From Emydura subglobosa (Eukaryota; Chordata; Testudines; Chelidae): a DNA stretch of 64,000 bases. Made by a program: the position numbers and the translations under genes. The notes below the pieces were generated by a model. It worked only from the letters and a program-made list of their open reading frames with translations. It was not told where the DNA came from and searched no databases. Positions within the stretch are counted from its first letter, which is position 1. The number at the start of each line of letters is the position of its first letter. The stretch is taken from assembly GCA_007922225.1 (NCBI GenBank), contig ML679969.1, positions 248,001 to 312,000 on the forward strand, written 5' to 3'. This document shows, piece by piece, positions 1-13,510 of the stretch.

Positions 1-654
1 CTATTGGAAAACCAGTATGTACAGCTCCCAGCCAATGTCTCTGTCACGTACTGTTGACAACAGGGAGGAGTGTTTTACAGAAAGCTGCATTTTTCTAGCC
101 CCTTGGAAACAATTAGTTGAAAGCACCCTACTCCGGTTTTGGTGCTACTGTGTGTGTTTCCTTGGGAACAAGAGCAGCAGCCTGTGAAGTTGTTAGATTG
201 CTGGTAAATTGCTGAGACTGGGACTCTGCGAATGCTGCTTTCCAACAGCATCCACAGATGCAAGGTCCCTGAAGTCTGCATTAGGCTAACTTGGAGAGGA
301 AAATACACTTCAGTAAAAAACTCTCCCTCCTCTTTGAAGGCATGGTGATCTGAGGGACAGTACATTGTCTCTAAGAGCCAACCTATAATGATCAGACCAG
401 ACAGCCTGAGCCTTCATTACACACTTTGCCCTTTTTTATCCTCCCCTTTCTGCAAAAGCCTAATGAACTAGGCATATTTCTGTCAGAGCCAGTCACAGGA
501 GAGCAACAGCAATGGAAGGGGAATACACAGTGTCTCGTGCTGCAGAATTCATTAGCCCTTTGCATTTCTACAGCTCTTTGCTTCAGAAAGCCTCAGAATG
601 CTTTCTGAGCAGCAGTTAATGAAGCCTGCTACCTCCTGACTCTGCTCCCCAGAG
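1..654. other. Intergenic, nothing recognised
   Basis: No coding exon, RNA gene or clear repeat was recognised. The short open frames carry no family motif and no splice context. Confidence 0.5.
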
Positions 655-815
655 TGGTGAGGCTCACCCCCATTTTATGGGGAAACTGAGACACAAAGCG
701 ATGATGTGACTTGTCCAACTTCTCACGGTGAATCAGGAACAAAGTCAGGAATTGAATTCAAGTGTCCCAACGCCCAGTCTCCTGCTCTAGCCACTAAACC
801 TCATGATTGCCCTGT
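655..815 (-). repeat. CORE/MIR-like SINE, antisense
   Basis: The forward strand reads as the reverse complement of a tRNA-derived SINE of the MIR/CORE type. It has a block like 'cattttatggggaaactgag', then 'gtgacttgtccaa', then 'ctgctctagccactaaacc', the order found in antisense MIR-type copies. It is clearly diverged and therefore old. Family membership was judged by eye. Confidence 0.65.
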
Positions 816-3800
816 ATGCTACCTAGGCACACGTTCTCCTCTTAGCTGCACTGTGCAGATCTTGAGGGTCTAATTCTCCACTGCCAGCCAGGCCCCCTCC
901 TAGTGCAATCAGCTCCCTCCCTCTCCTGGCCTGCTCATATTGTGTCTACCCTCTGCCCACAGCCCAGCCCACACCACCCCTGAGCCAGAGCTGCCGTGGA
1001 GGTGGCAGAGTGGGTACAGCCAGCTCTGCAGGGCCCCCTAAAGCAGGGAACATTCCCCAGAGGCCCATGGACCTGGCCTGCAGTCCCCTTGCCCCAGTTT
1101 AGCAGGTGCAAAGGGGCCCTAGCACAGCAGTGAATTAGGCCCCTTCTGGTCCCTCTGAAATCAGTCAGGGCTGGGTTGCCCCCTAACTTCCTGATGCTGA
1201 GCGCTTCAAACCCTGATGGGTGAAAAGGCCTTTTTGTTCCATATCTCTAGCTCTGCACTCACCCCACCCCTCACGCCTTAGGAATCTGGGAGTTTCACTT
1301 CGTGCTGAACTTTCCTTCTCCTGTGAGTGTCCTTCACTGCTGCAAGCTGGGTGTGCTGCCAGTTTCCTCCCTCCCCCTGCCTCTGCCGAAACCCTTAGTT
1401 ACTAAAATCACTTCCACCCTGGGCCATTCAAGACCCTCTTTTAAAAATCTCTGGGACTCATTTGCTAAACATCCATCCTGCAGGACCCAGCCTCCTTAGT
1501 GGCTCCAGGGCCACATTAATTCTGGTCTTGGTCGCCATTACTGGCTCCCTATGGATCACTGAAACCAAGTCCGAAATGACCCTCTTGCTTTCCAAGTCCC
1601 TTCAGGAACGTGTACTGCTCCAGCCATCCGCCCTCATCTGCTCATCACACTCCTCCAATCTTTCTCTCCGGTGCATTCTCCATCCCCCACTCCATTTAGC
1701 TCCTTCCCTTGAAATCTTGCCTTTAAAACCTGCCTTTCTTCTTCATTAAAGGGCTGACGCTAGGTGAATGGGATTGCACCTTTCTGAATGTCAGCAGTGA
1801 CACGTGTGTAAATTTTGGTCATGGCTTAGATGCTGCAGTGATGGGCCTGTCAGAAATAGCTGAGATGGAAACATCCTGTTGCTGGTGCAGAATTTCAACA
1901 AAGCAATTAGGGTCCCATGTGAAAAGTGCCTCAGCTGCAGGTTTATACTCCCCAATGTGGCACAGTCAGCTACGAGTCTCGCGTTTGTCCCACAGGGACT
2001 CGAGATTGACCCTGCTCCATTCTGCAAGTAGTAAAGATGTTCCTTTTCTCCCTGGCAGCCTGGCAAAACTCTGAGAGTCAAACTGGGCCCTTGCCTCCTT
2101 GCCTGTCACCCCCAGCAATAAAGGTTCTGCGGGTCAAACTCGCCGCTCAATGAACCCCAGGCAGTCCCAGTGCTTGCAGTGGGTTTGCACGGGGGAACTT
2201 TTTGGAACTCCGTGGACAATGCTGTTGATGATGCCCAGGGAAGAAGAGAGCCCAGATGCCTCCCCTGTTCTCTGTCAGCTTGGCAGGGCTAACAGGAGTG
2301 AAAACAGCAACGCTCACAGGCTCTCAAGTATTTTTTTGCCTTGATTTCAGTTGGAGCTAGGTGCCTCATACCTTTGAGGATATGGGCCTAAACACTTACG
2401 TTAGTCACCATAGAGTGAGAGTCGTCCCTGTAGAGCAGACTAGCTAGCTGTGGTCTTGTGGCAGTGCAGTGGAGGACCAGAACTCCATTGTGCTTGGTGC
2501 TGTCCAGACACAGAAGCAAAAGACAGTTTCTGTTCTGAAGAGCTGACCTTCTCAAGGCTGAGATACGGCTGAAGTAGGAAGCAGGAACAGGGGTGTGGAG
2601 CTGGGCCTCTGTACCTTTGTGTGTGTCACAGGTTACACTGCCCTGGAAGTTGCTCTCAGCACTCAGATGCTGCCATGATAGGCATATGAGTGTAATGCTG
2701 GGCTTGAGATAGATACATTCACCGTGTGGGGCCAGATTTTGGAACACGCTCAGGTGCAGCTCCTCAAAGGGAGGCTCAGTGGGAATGAGGCTCAGAACAT
2801 ATCTCGGAGGATCTGAGCCTCAGCTCCCCACCAGCTCCCTGCCAATTTCCCACAAAGCTCAGCAGCACCCAAGCGGTGCGCAATGTGCGGAGCTCTTTGA
2901 AAGCCTGGCCCTCGCTCGGACGCCCACCCACAGAGCTCTGGGGTACTGTGCGGGTGTAAGCTCCCCACACCGACTCTGGAAGACAGGAATCAGGCCAGGC
3001 GGGCCCACGCAGCCCATTAATCTGCCAATGGGGGAGATGTAGGCTGTATGGAGGGCACTAATTAGAAAGAAGCCCACCCATGAGGGAACAGGCAGGGCTT
3101 CTACAAAGCCAGGAGGCTGGTGACAGTGGGAGGGGTGCAGCAGGGGGAAAGCCTGTAGTCTTTCTCTGTGAGGAAAGGGACTGGGATTCATAAGGGCTCT
3201 AGTAGGCCTAAGAGAGAGGGTCCGACTAAGAAGGCTGGTGAAGGGGAAGCTTAAAGAAGCACAGTAGGAAGTAGTCCAGGGAAGAGAGCAGTGAGATTGG
3301 TGAAAACCCAGCACCTGACTTCTTGCTGTAGGGCCCTGGACTGGAACCCAGAGTAGAAGGTAGGTCTGGGGTCCCCTGCCAGCCCCTGCAGAGTGGTGTT
3401 GTGGGGCAGGGACCGGGAAGGCTGCCTGAGTCACTGCAGGAGTGACCCAGTCAGGGCAGTAGGCGTGAGGCCTGCCTGACGCCGCTTGTGCAGAGAGACT
3501 TGGAGAGATTCCCCCAAGAGGGGAAATCACAGGGCAACCTGGCCAAAGGAGCGAGTCATGAGTGCAGTACAGCGCTAAGGGTGCACAGTGTGGCATGGAG
3601 TGAACCACATGAGACCTAGCAGGAGAGGAACAAACACAACACACATTTTTTCTCTGGGTTTTACAAACTGACAGTTATTAGGGTTTTTTATTCCAAATCT
3701 CTGTGGTTTCAAAATACCTGGAAGGGGACACATGCCCTGGAATGCCTGTGCTGGCGACTGCGTGTCAAGGATGCCTTTTTATTCCTGGCCACGCTAGCTT

Positions 3801-6800
3801 GTTATGAGAACCTGCAAAATAGATCTTACGGGTTAAATAAAGAGCTGGGTTCGGGAAACGAGTGGATTGGCAGCAAAAAACCCTCTCAGCAGCTAAAGCA
3901 CCCCTAGGGTTACTTTTATCCCTCTGTGATTTCTTCGTAACTAATCTTCTAAGAACTTTATTCCTTGCTTGGTATTTCGGGGCAAGGTCAGTGTTAATGC
4001 TCCAACACAGCGTCACAAGGGTGATAGCTGATTTGATATGAAAATATTTCATTAAAACAGGAATGCCTCTACATCGGGGCTAATGTTGGAGCTTAGCTCC
4101 TTGTTAACAGCGAAACTTTGCCACTGTGTGTCTAAACAAGAGAGTTTCTTTTTCTCTTACTGGTATTTTCAGCCATGTGAGAGGCTACGAACTCGCTGCT
4201 CTGAATACAGGAACAATTGTATTTCTTCAGTAGCATGCAGAAAGGCATGGCTGTACGCAAGCTTTCCTACCACAGCCTGAGACTAACATCCTCCACCCCC
4301 GGGTCTTCATTGAAGTGTTGAGCTTTGCTAAGATGAAACCATTGCAGGAAGGTTTGCTCAGCTCTGCAGTGCCAGTGGAGAAGGTATACAGATTTTTCTG
4401 GACAAGCCAGGCATTAGCTTAGCTTGCACAGTTCCCTGTGTCATGGGCTCTCTTCCCAAGCTGGTTTCCCATCATGGCTTTGGCCGTTGGAATAAGTGAC
4501 TCATGATCATGCCCGGAGGGGGGTCTGGAATCTGAAACATGAAGCCAAATCCCGGCCTTGTACCTTTAGACATAGCAGCTTTGATCTGAAAATGGGACTC
4601 TTTGAAGAGCAATTCAATAGCAGGAAAGAGGGTTTTGTTTCTCATGGACCACGGAGACGCAAGTCTCTCACGGAAGTATAGCCAGGGTTACAAGCTGTGC
4701 CCAACGGCCTAACCTGTTTTAACCTGATCTCCCTAAATAGGATGCCTTGCAGTAGCGGTCCTGAAGCAGCATGCCCACCGGCAGACACAGCAGGAGTTCC
4801 CAGTAAGCATCACCTGGAGTTAGCAGGCTAGATAAACGTCCACAAAATAAACATAGACAAGGAAACATCAGCGGGGAACACGTTACAGGGCGGAGGGCTG
4901 GACCCGGGGTGTAGAAGTGGAGTGTTAGGGAGCTGGAGAGGGGCGTCCACGAGGGGAAACAGAAACAGGGGGTAGTCCTGCTGCTCAGCCCAGCTCCCCC
5001 GTGCCCACATCCCGACTCTCTGATATCCCATCCACAAACAATCCATCTCCTCTTATGCCCCCGCCCCAGTCACTGCTGCTCCATGCCTCGCCTCTTCCCC
5101 CCCTTCCATGCCCCAGAACCCTGGCACTCCCATCCGGCCCCTCCATTGATGTCCCCCTCTCTTCAGCCCCCCGCTGCTCACCACTTCTGTTTAAAAACAA
5201 GGAAACGCCACCCTACCAAACTCTATGATCTTAGAGGTCAGCGTGTTCAAATGCATTTCAGCTACAAAAAATCAAGGAAACCACCTGCTAAGATAATATT
5301 AACATCCTCCCAACATCACAATAGGTGGACACAAACACTCCCCCAGGCTCCACAACAAAGTCACTTTCCCTTCTAATCTAAAACCACACACAACACATCC
5401 AGGCAATTCCTGACCATCACATTGACTTGCAGAACCTCTGCTCCAGCCCCTCTGCACAGAGCACCCTCCTGATGTGTCCACAGGGAAGATATTTGAGTCT
5501 GGCAAGTTTAGCATTTGGGCACTGGCTGCTTCCCAGCTCCGTTTACCTGTGCATGCTCTAGCCTGCCATGGAGCTTAGGGTGCCCTGAACTCTAGCCAGG
5601 AGCAGCCCGCGGGCAGCGCGGTAGGCAAGGCATGTGCTGATGAATGGGAAGCATGTAGCAGCAGCATGCTAGAGAGCTGCATAGAAGCTCATCATCATTT
5701 AGGAGTCAATTCTGCAACCCATTCTCATGCTTATGGCCCATCGTCAGAGAGGGGGAGCCTCAAGTGACGGCAAGGGAGCAGGGCCTGACTTGCCAGCACA
5801 CTGCTCCAGGCACAAGTGGACATGATGCCCCATTAAGGTTCAATTTGGTTAGTCTATGGCTTTTAGCCTAGCTCCCAGTGTTGGTTGTGGGGGGCGCTCT
5901 GGGACTGGACAATACCCACTGCAACAGCAGTGCCCAGCAGAGCATGGCTGTGAGCAGTCTGGGTTTGGTCACATTTACTCTCCCCCCACTTGTCAGCAGG
6001 TGCTGCAAATAGCCATGTTGCTGAGATAACAGGGCCCTGGCTGCACATTCGCATTCTCTGTGCACCCGTGATGGCTGCAGTGCAATTACGTCAATTGCTG
6101 GGCCCTGTGGCACCTCCCTTCGTTTGGGGAATAAGCTGCCCCCCTGGGTGCTCACGCTTTGTCCAGTCAAAGGCTGCATCAGCAACTTGCCACAAGCCTC
6201 TAGGCAGCACCAGCTTTGCAACTAATGGAGCCTAATCTTCAGTTGAAGCCAGCGAAGATGAGAGGACCTGAATGCAGCAGATCTGGGATGCTGAGATTGA
6301 GATGGAGCCAAGTCTGCTGGGATATGCAGGGCCCCGTTCTCATGCTGGATGTACACTGCCGTGACCCCACGGATTGGCCTGGAACTCCTGCTGATGGACC
6401 CTGCTGTGAGGGAAGAACTGAGCTCCAGTTCCCACAGACTTTGGAAACCCTTGTTGCTTGGGATAGGAGTGGCCACAGGTTGTATTTTAAACTCACACAG
6501 GCCCCATTTGGCCAATCCCTTGGCTGTCTCAGGCGGCTTTGACGTTTTCTACTGGAAGCCTGAAAAGCACTTGCAGAAATATACTGGCTCGGCTTAGCCT
6601 CTGGGTCCAGCCAGTGGTGTGGTTCAAAGGGAAGAATTTTAACTGCCTGCATCATAAACACAGGTGGTAAATAGTTGCTAGGAGGCCAGTTTTTGCCAGC
6701 CAACTCCCCAGCTTCATTGCTGGGGCCCTGAGAGTGAGTCGCTGCAAAGCGAGGTTACAGGCTGTGGTGCAATCTAAGGGAATGCTCGCTCCCAAAAGTC

Positions 6801-6983
6801 AATTCAACATCTTCATGGCAGCACTGCTTGTCTTTCTGAAATGCACTGCTTTGTCCACACACTCGGACTGAAGGGTTGTCTTGCATTTAATCCTATGGTA
6901 CTGGGGCTTGGAGCCCTTTAAATAATTTGTGAGCACTCTAGTGGGCCTCCCAGTGTTCTATGTTGTAGAAACTGCCAGAGCAG

Positions 6984-6986
<3 letters not shown>
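816..6986. other. Intergenic, no gene supported
   Basis: About 6 kb with no recognisable exon. A purine-rich tract at about 3,080-3,610 creates a 261-codon reverse open frame (2,859-3,644) with no recognisable domain. A pyrimidine-rich tract lies at about 4,990-5,170. Diverged repeats that I could not name may be present. Confidence 0.45.

Positions 6987-7014
<28 letters not shown>
6987..7014. repeat. (TG)14 microsatellite
   Basis: An uninterrupted TG dinucleotide run of 28 bp, potentially polymorphic. Confidence 0.95.
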
Positions 7015-8241
7015 GGCGTTGTGCAGGGTTTGCAAACATGGTTATCTAGACCCTGCTGTGTCCATGTGGTTCCAAAGTATTAGTTTTGTTGTGTAAAGAA
7101 CAAAAGCCATGATCTCCTGTTTGCCCTGAGCCGGGATGTGCTTTCTCTCTTTCTCGTGCAGTTCCTGACTGTGATGGACTGAATTTTATTAATGGCAAAC
7201 TGAATAATGAAATCTCACTGGAAAAATGTCATTATGATCGAGCGAGGCAGCAGAGTTTAACAGCTATTCGAAGATGCTTTTAGGTTCTGCCAGGGAGGGT
7301 CAGAGTCAGAGAAAGTGAAGTCAATCTAAAGTGGTTTTCCCTTTTGTTCTTGAGAGGCCCCTGGCAGTTCCAGATTAAAGAGTTTATTTTCCTGATGGTT
7401 TAGTAACTAAGGCAAAGTTGTTTAGGATGGGCTCTGGAGCAAGGCTCCCTGTAACCTTTGTCTGTGCAGGCACCAGTCCCACAGAGAGCCCTGCAGTCTG
7501 GGGGAAGCGAGGGACCGGAGCCCTGCTCGCTAGAACTGCTCCCAGAAGGAAAGGACATCTCACAACCAGCAGAGTCGTCCTCTGCATGCAGCTAAGGAGC
7601 CCCTGTGGCCAAGACTGGTCTCAGATCCTAAAGCAATAATGATTGGACTAGATTGTGATTGCAATCCCAGCTTTGAGCAAAGGTCGGTGTGTAACTGCAC
7701 CACCAGGAGATGCTGGGAGACTGCCCTGGCTTCTTCCTTGCTCCTGAAGGCTGTAATTTACTCTGGTTTAGACTAGCAGTAATTTACTACTCACACGTCC
7801 TTTGCTGGCTCAGTTCCTCTGGCCTGTGAATAAGCGTCTGCCCCTTCCCTGCCCACTGGCTCCAGTGACGGATTGAGGAGGTGAGCAGCCCACTGTCCCT
7901 CACACACATGGACCCCATCTGGGTCACCAGCATGGGGGTGAAAGGATAATTCTCAATCTTCTGCAGCAGACAGTCTGCCCCACTCCCTGTGGACCCCCTC
8001 CTGCTCATTAGGACCTGGGTGGGTGTCAAAGGGTGTGCCTCCCTGTACCACACCCTACTGGCCAAGCATGTTTTTACAGCGCCTTGCCTCAATTCCCCCT
8101 TCACAGGTTGCCAGGAAAAATCCAGAAAGGCGCTTATCCAATAACAAACTCCTGTCTTGAGGACTGGTGTTTTAATATAAAATAACCCCAAAGTAGAGTC
8201 AAACCCCCCAAAAAGTTTCTTCCACCTCACTCTCCCCCTGG
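7015..8241. other. Intergenic, nothing recognised
   Basis: No gene or named repeat was recognised. The 171-codon reverse open frame at 7,787-8,302 runs into the adjacent hAT-like element and has no protein family features. Confidence 0.45.
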
Positions 8242-8373
8242 GCACAGCTAGGGTTGTCAGCTCTCCAGGACTGTCCTGGAGTCTCCTGGAATTAAAGATC
8301 AAGCTTTAATTAAAGATCATGTGATGAAACCTCCAGGATTACGTCCAACCCAAATTGGCAGCCCTGCACAGCC
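8242..8373. mobile_element. Non-autonomous hAT-like element with target duplication
   Basis: A 116-bp element (8,250-8,365) starts AGGGTTGTCAGCTC and ends ATTGGCAGCCCT, which are imperfect terminal inverted repeats. It is flanked by near-identical 8-bp direct repeats, GCACAGCT at 8,242-8,249 and GCACAGCC at 8,366-8,373. An 8-bp target duplication is the hallmark of hAT transposition. The element is too short to encode a transposase, so it would have been moved in trans. Confidence 0.75.
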
Positions 8374-8584
8374 CCTCCTCCCTGAGACCTGCCGAGCTCC
8401 GAGCTTCTCTGCTAGGCACAATTCCCAGCCCTCCTAGGCTCTGCTCAGTCATTCCCAGGCTGTACTCCCTCCCCTTTGTGGACAAGTCGTCTTCTTAGGC
8501 CTGTGCGTCTGGACTCTCAGCCATTCCTCGCAGATTCGCGGGAATTTCACTCTTCTGTCTAGGGCCTTGTGTAGCACCATCACG

Positions 8585-8890
8585 GCAATGACTGAGTGTC
8601 TATTGGTGGATTCATCCTCAACCTCCCATGAGGTTGGGAAGTGCTATTCTCCCCATTGCACTAATGGGGAACTGAACCCTACTAATCCCTAGCTCGCACA
8701 CAGCACTTCTCAGCAGTAGATCTCAAAGCACTTTACAAAGAGTTAAATGTCATTACCCCCATGTTATCACTGGGGAAACAGGTTCAGAGACGTGACGTGA
8801 CTTGCCCGAGGTCACCAAGTGTAATAGAGCTAGAAATGGAACCCATGTCTCCTGAGTCTCGGTTCTGTGCTTTAGCCACTAGCAACACTT
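8585..8890 (-). repeat. CORE/MIR-like SINE, antisense, possibly two copies
   Basis: The segment from about 8,697 to 8,890 carries the full antisense order: 'gatctcaaagcactttacaa', 'ggggaaacaggttcagag', 'gtgacttgcccgaggtcacc', 'tttagccactagcaacac'. A shorter related piece ('ctccccattgcactaatgggg') precedes it at about 8,585-8,690, suggesting a second truncated copy. Confidence 0.7.
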
Positions 8891-9189
8891 CCTAAGACTG
8901 CATCAGACCATCATTCCTCCATTCCTGTTCATCATAAGCCACTAAGGGAGACAGCAAGACATTTTGTCTCTCACCAATATGCCCATCACTCATGTCTCCT
9001 TTTGGACAACTCTGGATGCAACTATTTCTGTGGGTGCCACCATGAATCTAGACAGGGTCTTGGTGGGAGAGAAAAGAGTGCACATAGGCCAGGATAAATA
9101 TTCCTTTGCTTAATTTAATCCTAGTATTCCTAGTGTGTCAGATAATAATAAAAAGGGTTATATTATTTTAATTAAGAGTTATGCCTGCT

Positions 9190-9430
9190 TAGCCTGCAGG
9201 ATGGCCTTGTAGGTAGGGTGCTGGCGTGGACTCAGGAGATGTAAGTTCTGTTCCTAACTCAGTCAGAGGCTTCCTGTGTGATCTTGGGCACGCTTGTGTC
9301 TCTGGTCCCCAGCTGTAAAATCTCTGTGCCTTGGTCTCTCGTCTGTAAAATGGAGATACAGTATGTCTCTACCTCCCAAATGAATCTTTGGGAAGTGCTT
9401 GAACGCAATACTCCAATGAAGAGAACCATA
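9190..9430 (+). repeat. CORE/MIR-like SINE, sense
   Basis: Sense-strand SINE landmarks appear in order: 'actcaggagatgtaagttct', 'tgtgtgatcttgggca', 'ctgtaaaatggagatac', 'tttgggaagtgcttgaa'. These match the body of a tRNA-derived CORE-SINE. The copy is diverged. Confidence 0.7.
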
Positions 9431-10552
9431 GCAAAACCTGCCAATGAATGCATCAGTCAATTCCTTGGCCTTGTAGACTGTTTTCCGCTGTTCTTGGTTA
9501 TTGTTCAGTCAAGGGGCCTAAGAGGTTACAGCAAAGGTCTGTGAAAAACGCAGAGTTTCGATGTCTTATTACCACTAAGTCCTGCTAGCACACTTGCTCC
9601 CACAGGAGCTCTTCCTGAAGCACGTGACCAATCCCTGGTATGTCTCATTCCCAGTTACCAGCTGCGGGCTCCGAGCTGGAGTTACTTAGCCTGACCAGGG
9701 TATCCTAGAAAGTCACCAGATGAGTTTCAGGGGATTTGTTGTTGTTGTTCACCCACAGAACATGGCAAGAAATCACCAAGTAATCTCCTCAGGACAGATA
9801 AATGCACCTCAATAAATCTTAGCCCCTCCTCCTTTACAGCCAACACGTGGTTACTTTCCATGATCCAAAGATTCACAGTGTTATAATATTGCATAATATG
9901 AATTTAGACCATGGCGCCAGAGCAAGCTTCCAACTGGGCTGCTCTCCTTGTGTCTTCTGTGGTGAAGGTGTAGCAGGATCAGTGCTGGAATTATACCAAG
10001 TCTGCATCCTGGTATTTGGCAAAGACGGTGCTGGGTGGAGGAGGCCATGACTGGGGGCCATTTCTGGGTAGGGGAGATATGGCAGGGAGCTGAAGTGGGC
10101 ACAGTGAGAGGCAGAAAGGTGACTCACAGCTGGTGAACTGACACAGATGGCAGCTGTTGATGGTGACAGCTGTGATGACAGCCACATGCCTTTTGGTGGG
10201 TTTAAGGCAGCCCCAGGGCAAAACTTTAAACTGGTGGAAGGGGGCTAGTGCGGATGCACTTTTTCAGTGCTGCTTCAGGGGTGCAGAGCAATGGCACGAA
10301 GCACCATTGTCGGAAAGTTTTAAAGTACACAAGGCCTCAGGTGATGGAGACTGGCTCTGCACCAAGGCGTGGATTCCTCAATAAGCTAAGCAGACGCAGA
10401 ATCTGGGTGTGCAGAGGTCTGTGAGCAGCAGGTTTGTTAAGTTGGCCTCCAAGTCACGGGTCTCCCCACTGGCTAGCATGCTAAGCCACGTCTCTGGGGG
10501 GTGAGGCTCAGGACTTTGAGCCGCAGAGCTGGTGTCAAAGCCCAGGCCGCTC
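9431..10552. other. Intergenic, nothing recognised
   Basis: No gene or named repeat was recognised here. Confidence 0.45.
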
Positions 10553-10690
10553 AGGGCATGTCTACCCTGCAATCAGACGTGTGAGTGTAGTATGCACAGG
10601 CATCACCGGCCTGGCATCGAATGAGCTGGCTCGCTAAAGATCGCAGTGCAGCAGCGCGGGCTAGCCGCTCGGGTACATCCCCAGGGTCCT
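10553..10690 (+). mobile_element. 5' fragment of a PIF/Harbinger-like MITE
   Basis: It begins AGGGCATGTCTACCCTGCAA and continues through 'gctggctcgctaaagatcgc', matching the start and body of the 'gtctacact' class of non-autonomous elements seen again at 38.1, 42.4 and 44.0 kb. No matching 3' terminus was found, so it appears truncated. Confidence 0.5.
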
Positions 10691-12310
10691 GGGCAGCCTT
10701 GTGCTCTGGTAACTCGCCCATGCCACTGCCTGCTCTGCTGCTGTTTTTAGTGAGGATCCCTAGCTGGATCCTGGGTGGGTTTTTTGTGTCTCTCATGAAA
10801 ACATGGTGGAAGGCGCCAACTCATGAATTTTCCCTTGTTCACAATGGCCGCCATCTCCTATCACTGTCAGTGGGGCTGAAGCCAGCAAGACATCGTCTGT
10901 TCCCAACAGTCTATCAGCACAGGGAAGTGAGACTGCCTGTGTCCTGCGGTGTCACCACCCACTGTTTGCAATGTGCCTGAAGCCGTGCCCACAGGCAGCA
11001 TGGCTGCCATGCTATGGGTCTGGCACCGGCACCAGTGCTGCCAACTCCCACAAACCGACTGCGGGTCCCTGGCTGTTGGTGCCTGTGGGAGGAGCGGCTG
11101 TGAGGTGAGAGGCTCCTGCACTCCTGCGATTTTTCAGGGCTGGGCAGATGGGCAGAGCTCTGTGCGGGAGTCTCAGGGCTGAGGCCCGCCCTGCCCTGCT
11201 TTCGTGTATGGTCCTATGGCAGAGAGAGAGAGTCCTGGAGCAGGAGGAGATGGGGATGGAGGAGTCGTGGAGAAGCTGCTGCTGGGTCCAGGGCCCATAC
11301 CCAACAGCAACCTCTGCTCCCCACCTCCTGCTGTCTTGAGCTACTCCTCTACTTGGGCTCTAGGCAGAGGAGAACCGTGGGGTAGTGGGAGGGGAGAAAG
11401 GAGGGCTGTTTCCGGAGAAGGGGCAGTGAGCCAAGGGAAGGGGAGAACCCCAGGGATGTGTGGGAGGGAGCAGAGGAGTTAGTGCTGCTGGTTTTGGGGA
11501 AGGGCAGAACTCCAGAAACAGCAAGGCAGGAGAGGGGGACTCAAGACAAGAAATGCAATGGCTGGCAGCTCCCCTACCTGAGCGGGAGGTGATGACCGGG
11601 GCGTCTCCATCTGAGCAGTCTGGGAGAGGTGTGTGTTTCTGTGTGCACTAGCGGTTGACTTTTCAAACTGAAGTTTTCACACAGGCGCAGAGCCAGAAGA
11701 GTCAGGGGGAATTACCAGGTTAGAAAGTCAAAAGACAGACTAAACAACATGGTTTCATGATGGTTTTTAAAATCTCATGATTTGTGGGAGCCTGACTAAT
11801 GATTTTTTCTCTCTGGAGGTTGGCTACACGGCACCTTCTGCTTGCAGGGTAGACATAGCCCATGTACAGCCGGCAGGGCTGATGACAAGGCCCAGGCCCC
11901 TAGGATTTCTTCAGATGATTTCCTTACCCCAGGCCAGCATGTGCCTGTGCTCTGGGTGGGGCTGTTCTTGCATAACAACATCGAGTAAATGCCACTCTCC
12001 CACATGCCAGTTTATCTCGCAGGTTCGGAGCCTGTTCATCATTTACCAGCTAGCCAGGTGGGTGCTAAGATTTCTTCTCCCCAAAGCATTTAACAATTCT
12101 TCAAATACCGGAACCATTGTAGAGCAGAGGCAACCTGGCAGAATGCTTGAATGCTAGAAGCAAATCAGGCAGGGAATGCAAGAAGGTTATGTAATAAGTG
12201 GGCGTTCAGGGTGCTGCCTGTTACTCAGTGTTAGCAGAACACATCTGATCCAGGGAACTCGCTGAGCACCTCCTAATAAGAGGGAGAAGGATCGATGGGA
12301 AGTTATACCC
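10691..12310. other. Intergenic, nothing recognised
   Basis: Contains a G/A-rich stretch at about 11,220-11,560. No exon or named repeat is supportable. Confidence 0.45.
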
Positions 12311-12715
12311 TCCTAGAGTTGCCAACTTTGTGATATTTAAAAACAGGACCCTCCAGCAGCAGAGCCAGAACCTCCTCACCTCTTCCCCCAAGGCCCCTTC
12401 TCTTCCCCCAAGGCCCCGCCTCTGTTCACTCCTCTTCCCCCTTACCCTATCACTGGCTGCTCTTCCTCTCTCCCCCTCCCCTCTCCCTGGGTCGGGAGGG
12501 ACTCACCTGTGGACCCACGGCTGGGAGCTGCCACTGCCTGACACAGGTAGGAGGCAGCACCAACTGAGTATGGGCTGGTGCAGATGATGCCCTGGCACCT
12601 CCTGCACCTGCAGTAACCGGACTTTGGGTGTCTGGTCAGTAGGTCTGACTGGAGACTATCAGGTCCCCTTTTCAACTGGAATTTCCTGTTGAAAACCGGG
12701 CACCTGGCCCCCTAG
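12311..12715. mobile_element. Non-autonomous DNA element, GTTGCCAAC type
   Basis: It begins CTAGAGTTGCCAAC and ends 'gttgaaaaccgggcacctgg', termini I associate with a reptile non-autonomous DNA transposon class. The C-rich interior contains an exact tandem duplication of TCTTCCCCCAAGGCCCC at 12,381 and 12,401. No target duplication was confirmed. Confidence 0.5.
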
Positions 12716-12899
12716 TGTCTGTCACCTGTTGATAATAGCTCAGTGTGTCAGTGTGTGTGCATCCTGTTTTATTTCCCTTTCAGGGCTAACTTTTATAACT
12801 ACTTACCATCCTGCAGGAGCCTATTTAATATCCCTGGGGTAGCTCCTTTCATTTCCAACTCCCTTTCCAAATTAGGGGAAGCTCCCAGATTTGAGAGGC

Positions 12900-13080
12900 A
12901 TGGTGCTAACGGGAGCCAGGAACCTGCTGAGTTCTAATTCTGGCTCTGAGAGACTGAGGTTTTGGACAAGCCTCTTAATCACCCTGCCTTGGTTTTCCCT
13001 AGTAAACAGGAGAGTGAAAATACTTACTGCCTGGCAGGGCAGTCCCGGGGACTGACACGTAAAGTGATTGATTGAATTCT
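12900..13080 (+). repeat. CORE/MIR-like SINE, sense
   Basis: Sense landmarks 'gagttctaattctggctctg', 'acaagcctcttaatcaccct' and 'cttggttttccctagtaaac' follow the order of a tRNA-derived SINE body. Diverged. Confidence 0.6.
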
Positions 13081-13510
13081 AATTGGTGTGGTAGTGTTGG
13101 CTTTTAGCATTTTGGAGCCTTTATTTCCCTGGAATCCTATGTACTTCCTTTCCCAGGTGGGCTTTTTCAAGGTACAGGTAACCTGACTTGATAGCTTTAT
13201 TCGGACCTAAAACATATCCTTTACCCCCCTTTTCCTCCCCCCACTCCCCCGCCTCACCTTCTATAATTGACTGAGATGGGCCTGACACAAAACCATGGAT
13301 CGAGCCATCTCACACTTAAGGGGTGATTGAAATCTGAACCCAACCCAAATGTTCACCTAACTTTTTATAATGGACCAAGTCAAAACCACCAATTTCTCAA
13401 CATTCCCAAATCTGGGAATGTTTAAATCTGGGTCAAATTTTACAGCATGAGCCCAACAGCCCATATGACCAAATGCTTTAGGCTTAATACTTCTGTTCTC
13501 TTCAGTTCAT

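Noticed and set aside
2859..3644. 261-codon reverse open frame
   Set aside because: No recognisable domain or splice context. The frame follows a purine-rich tract on the forward strand. Possibly degraded repeat DNA.
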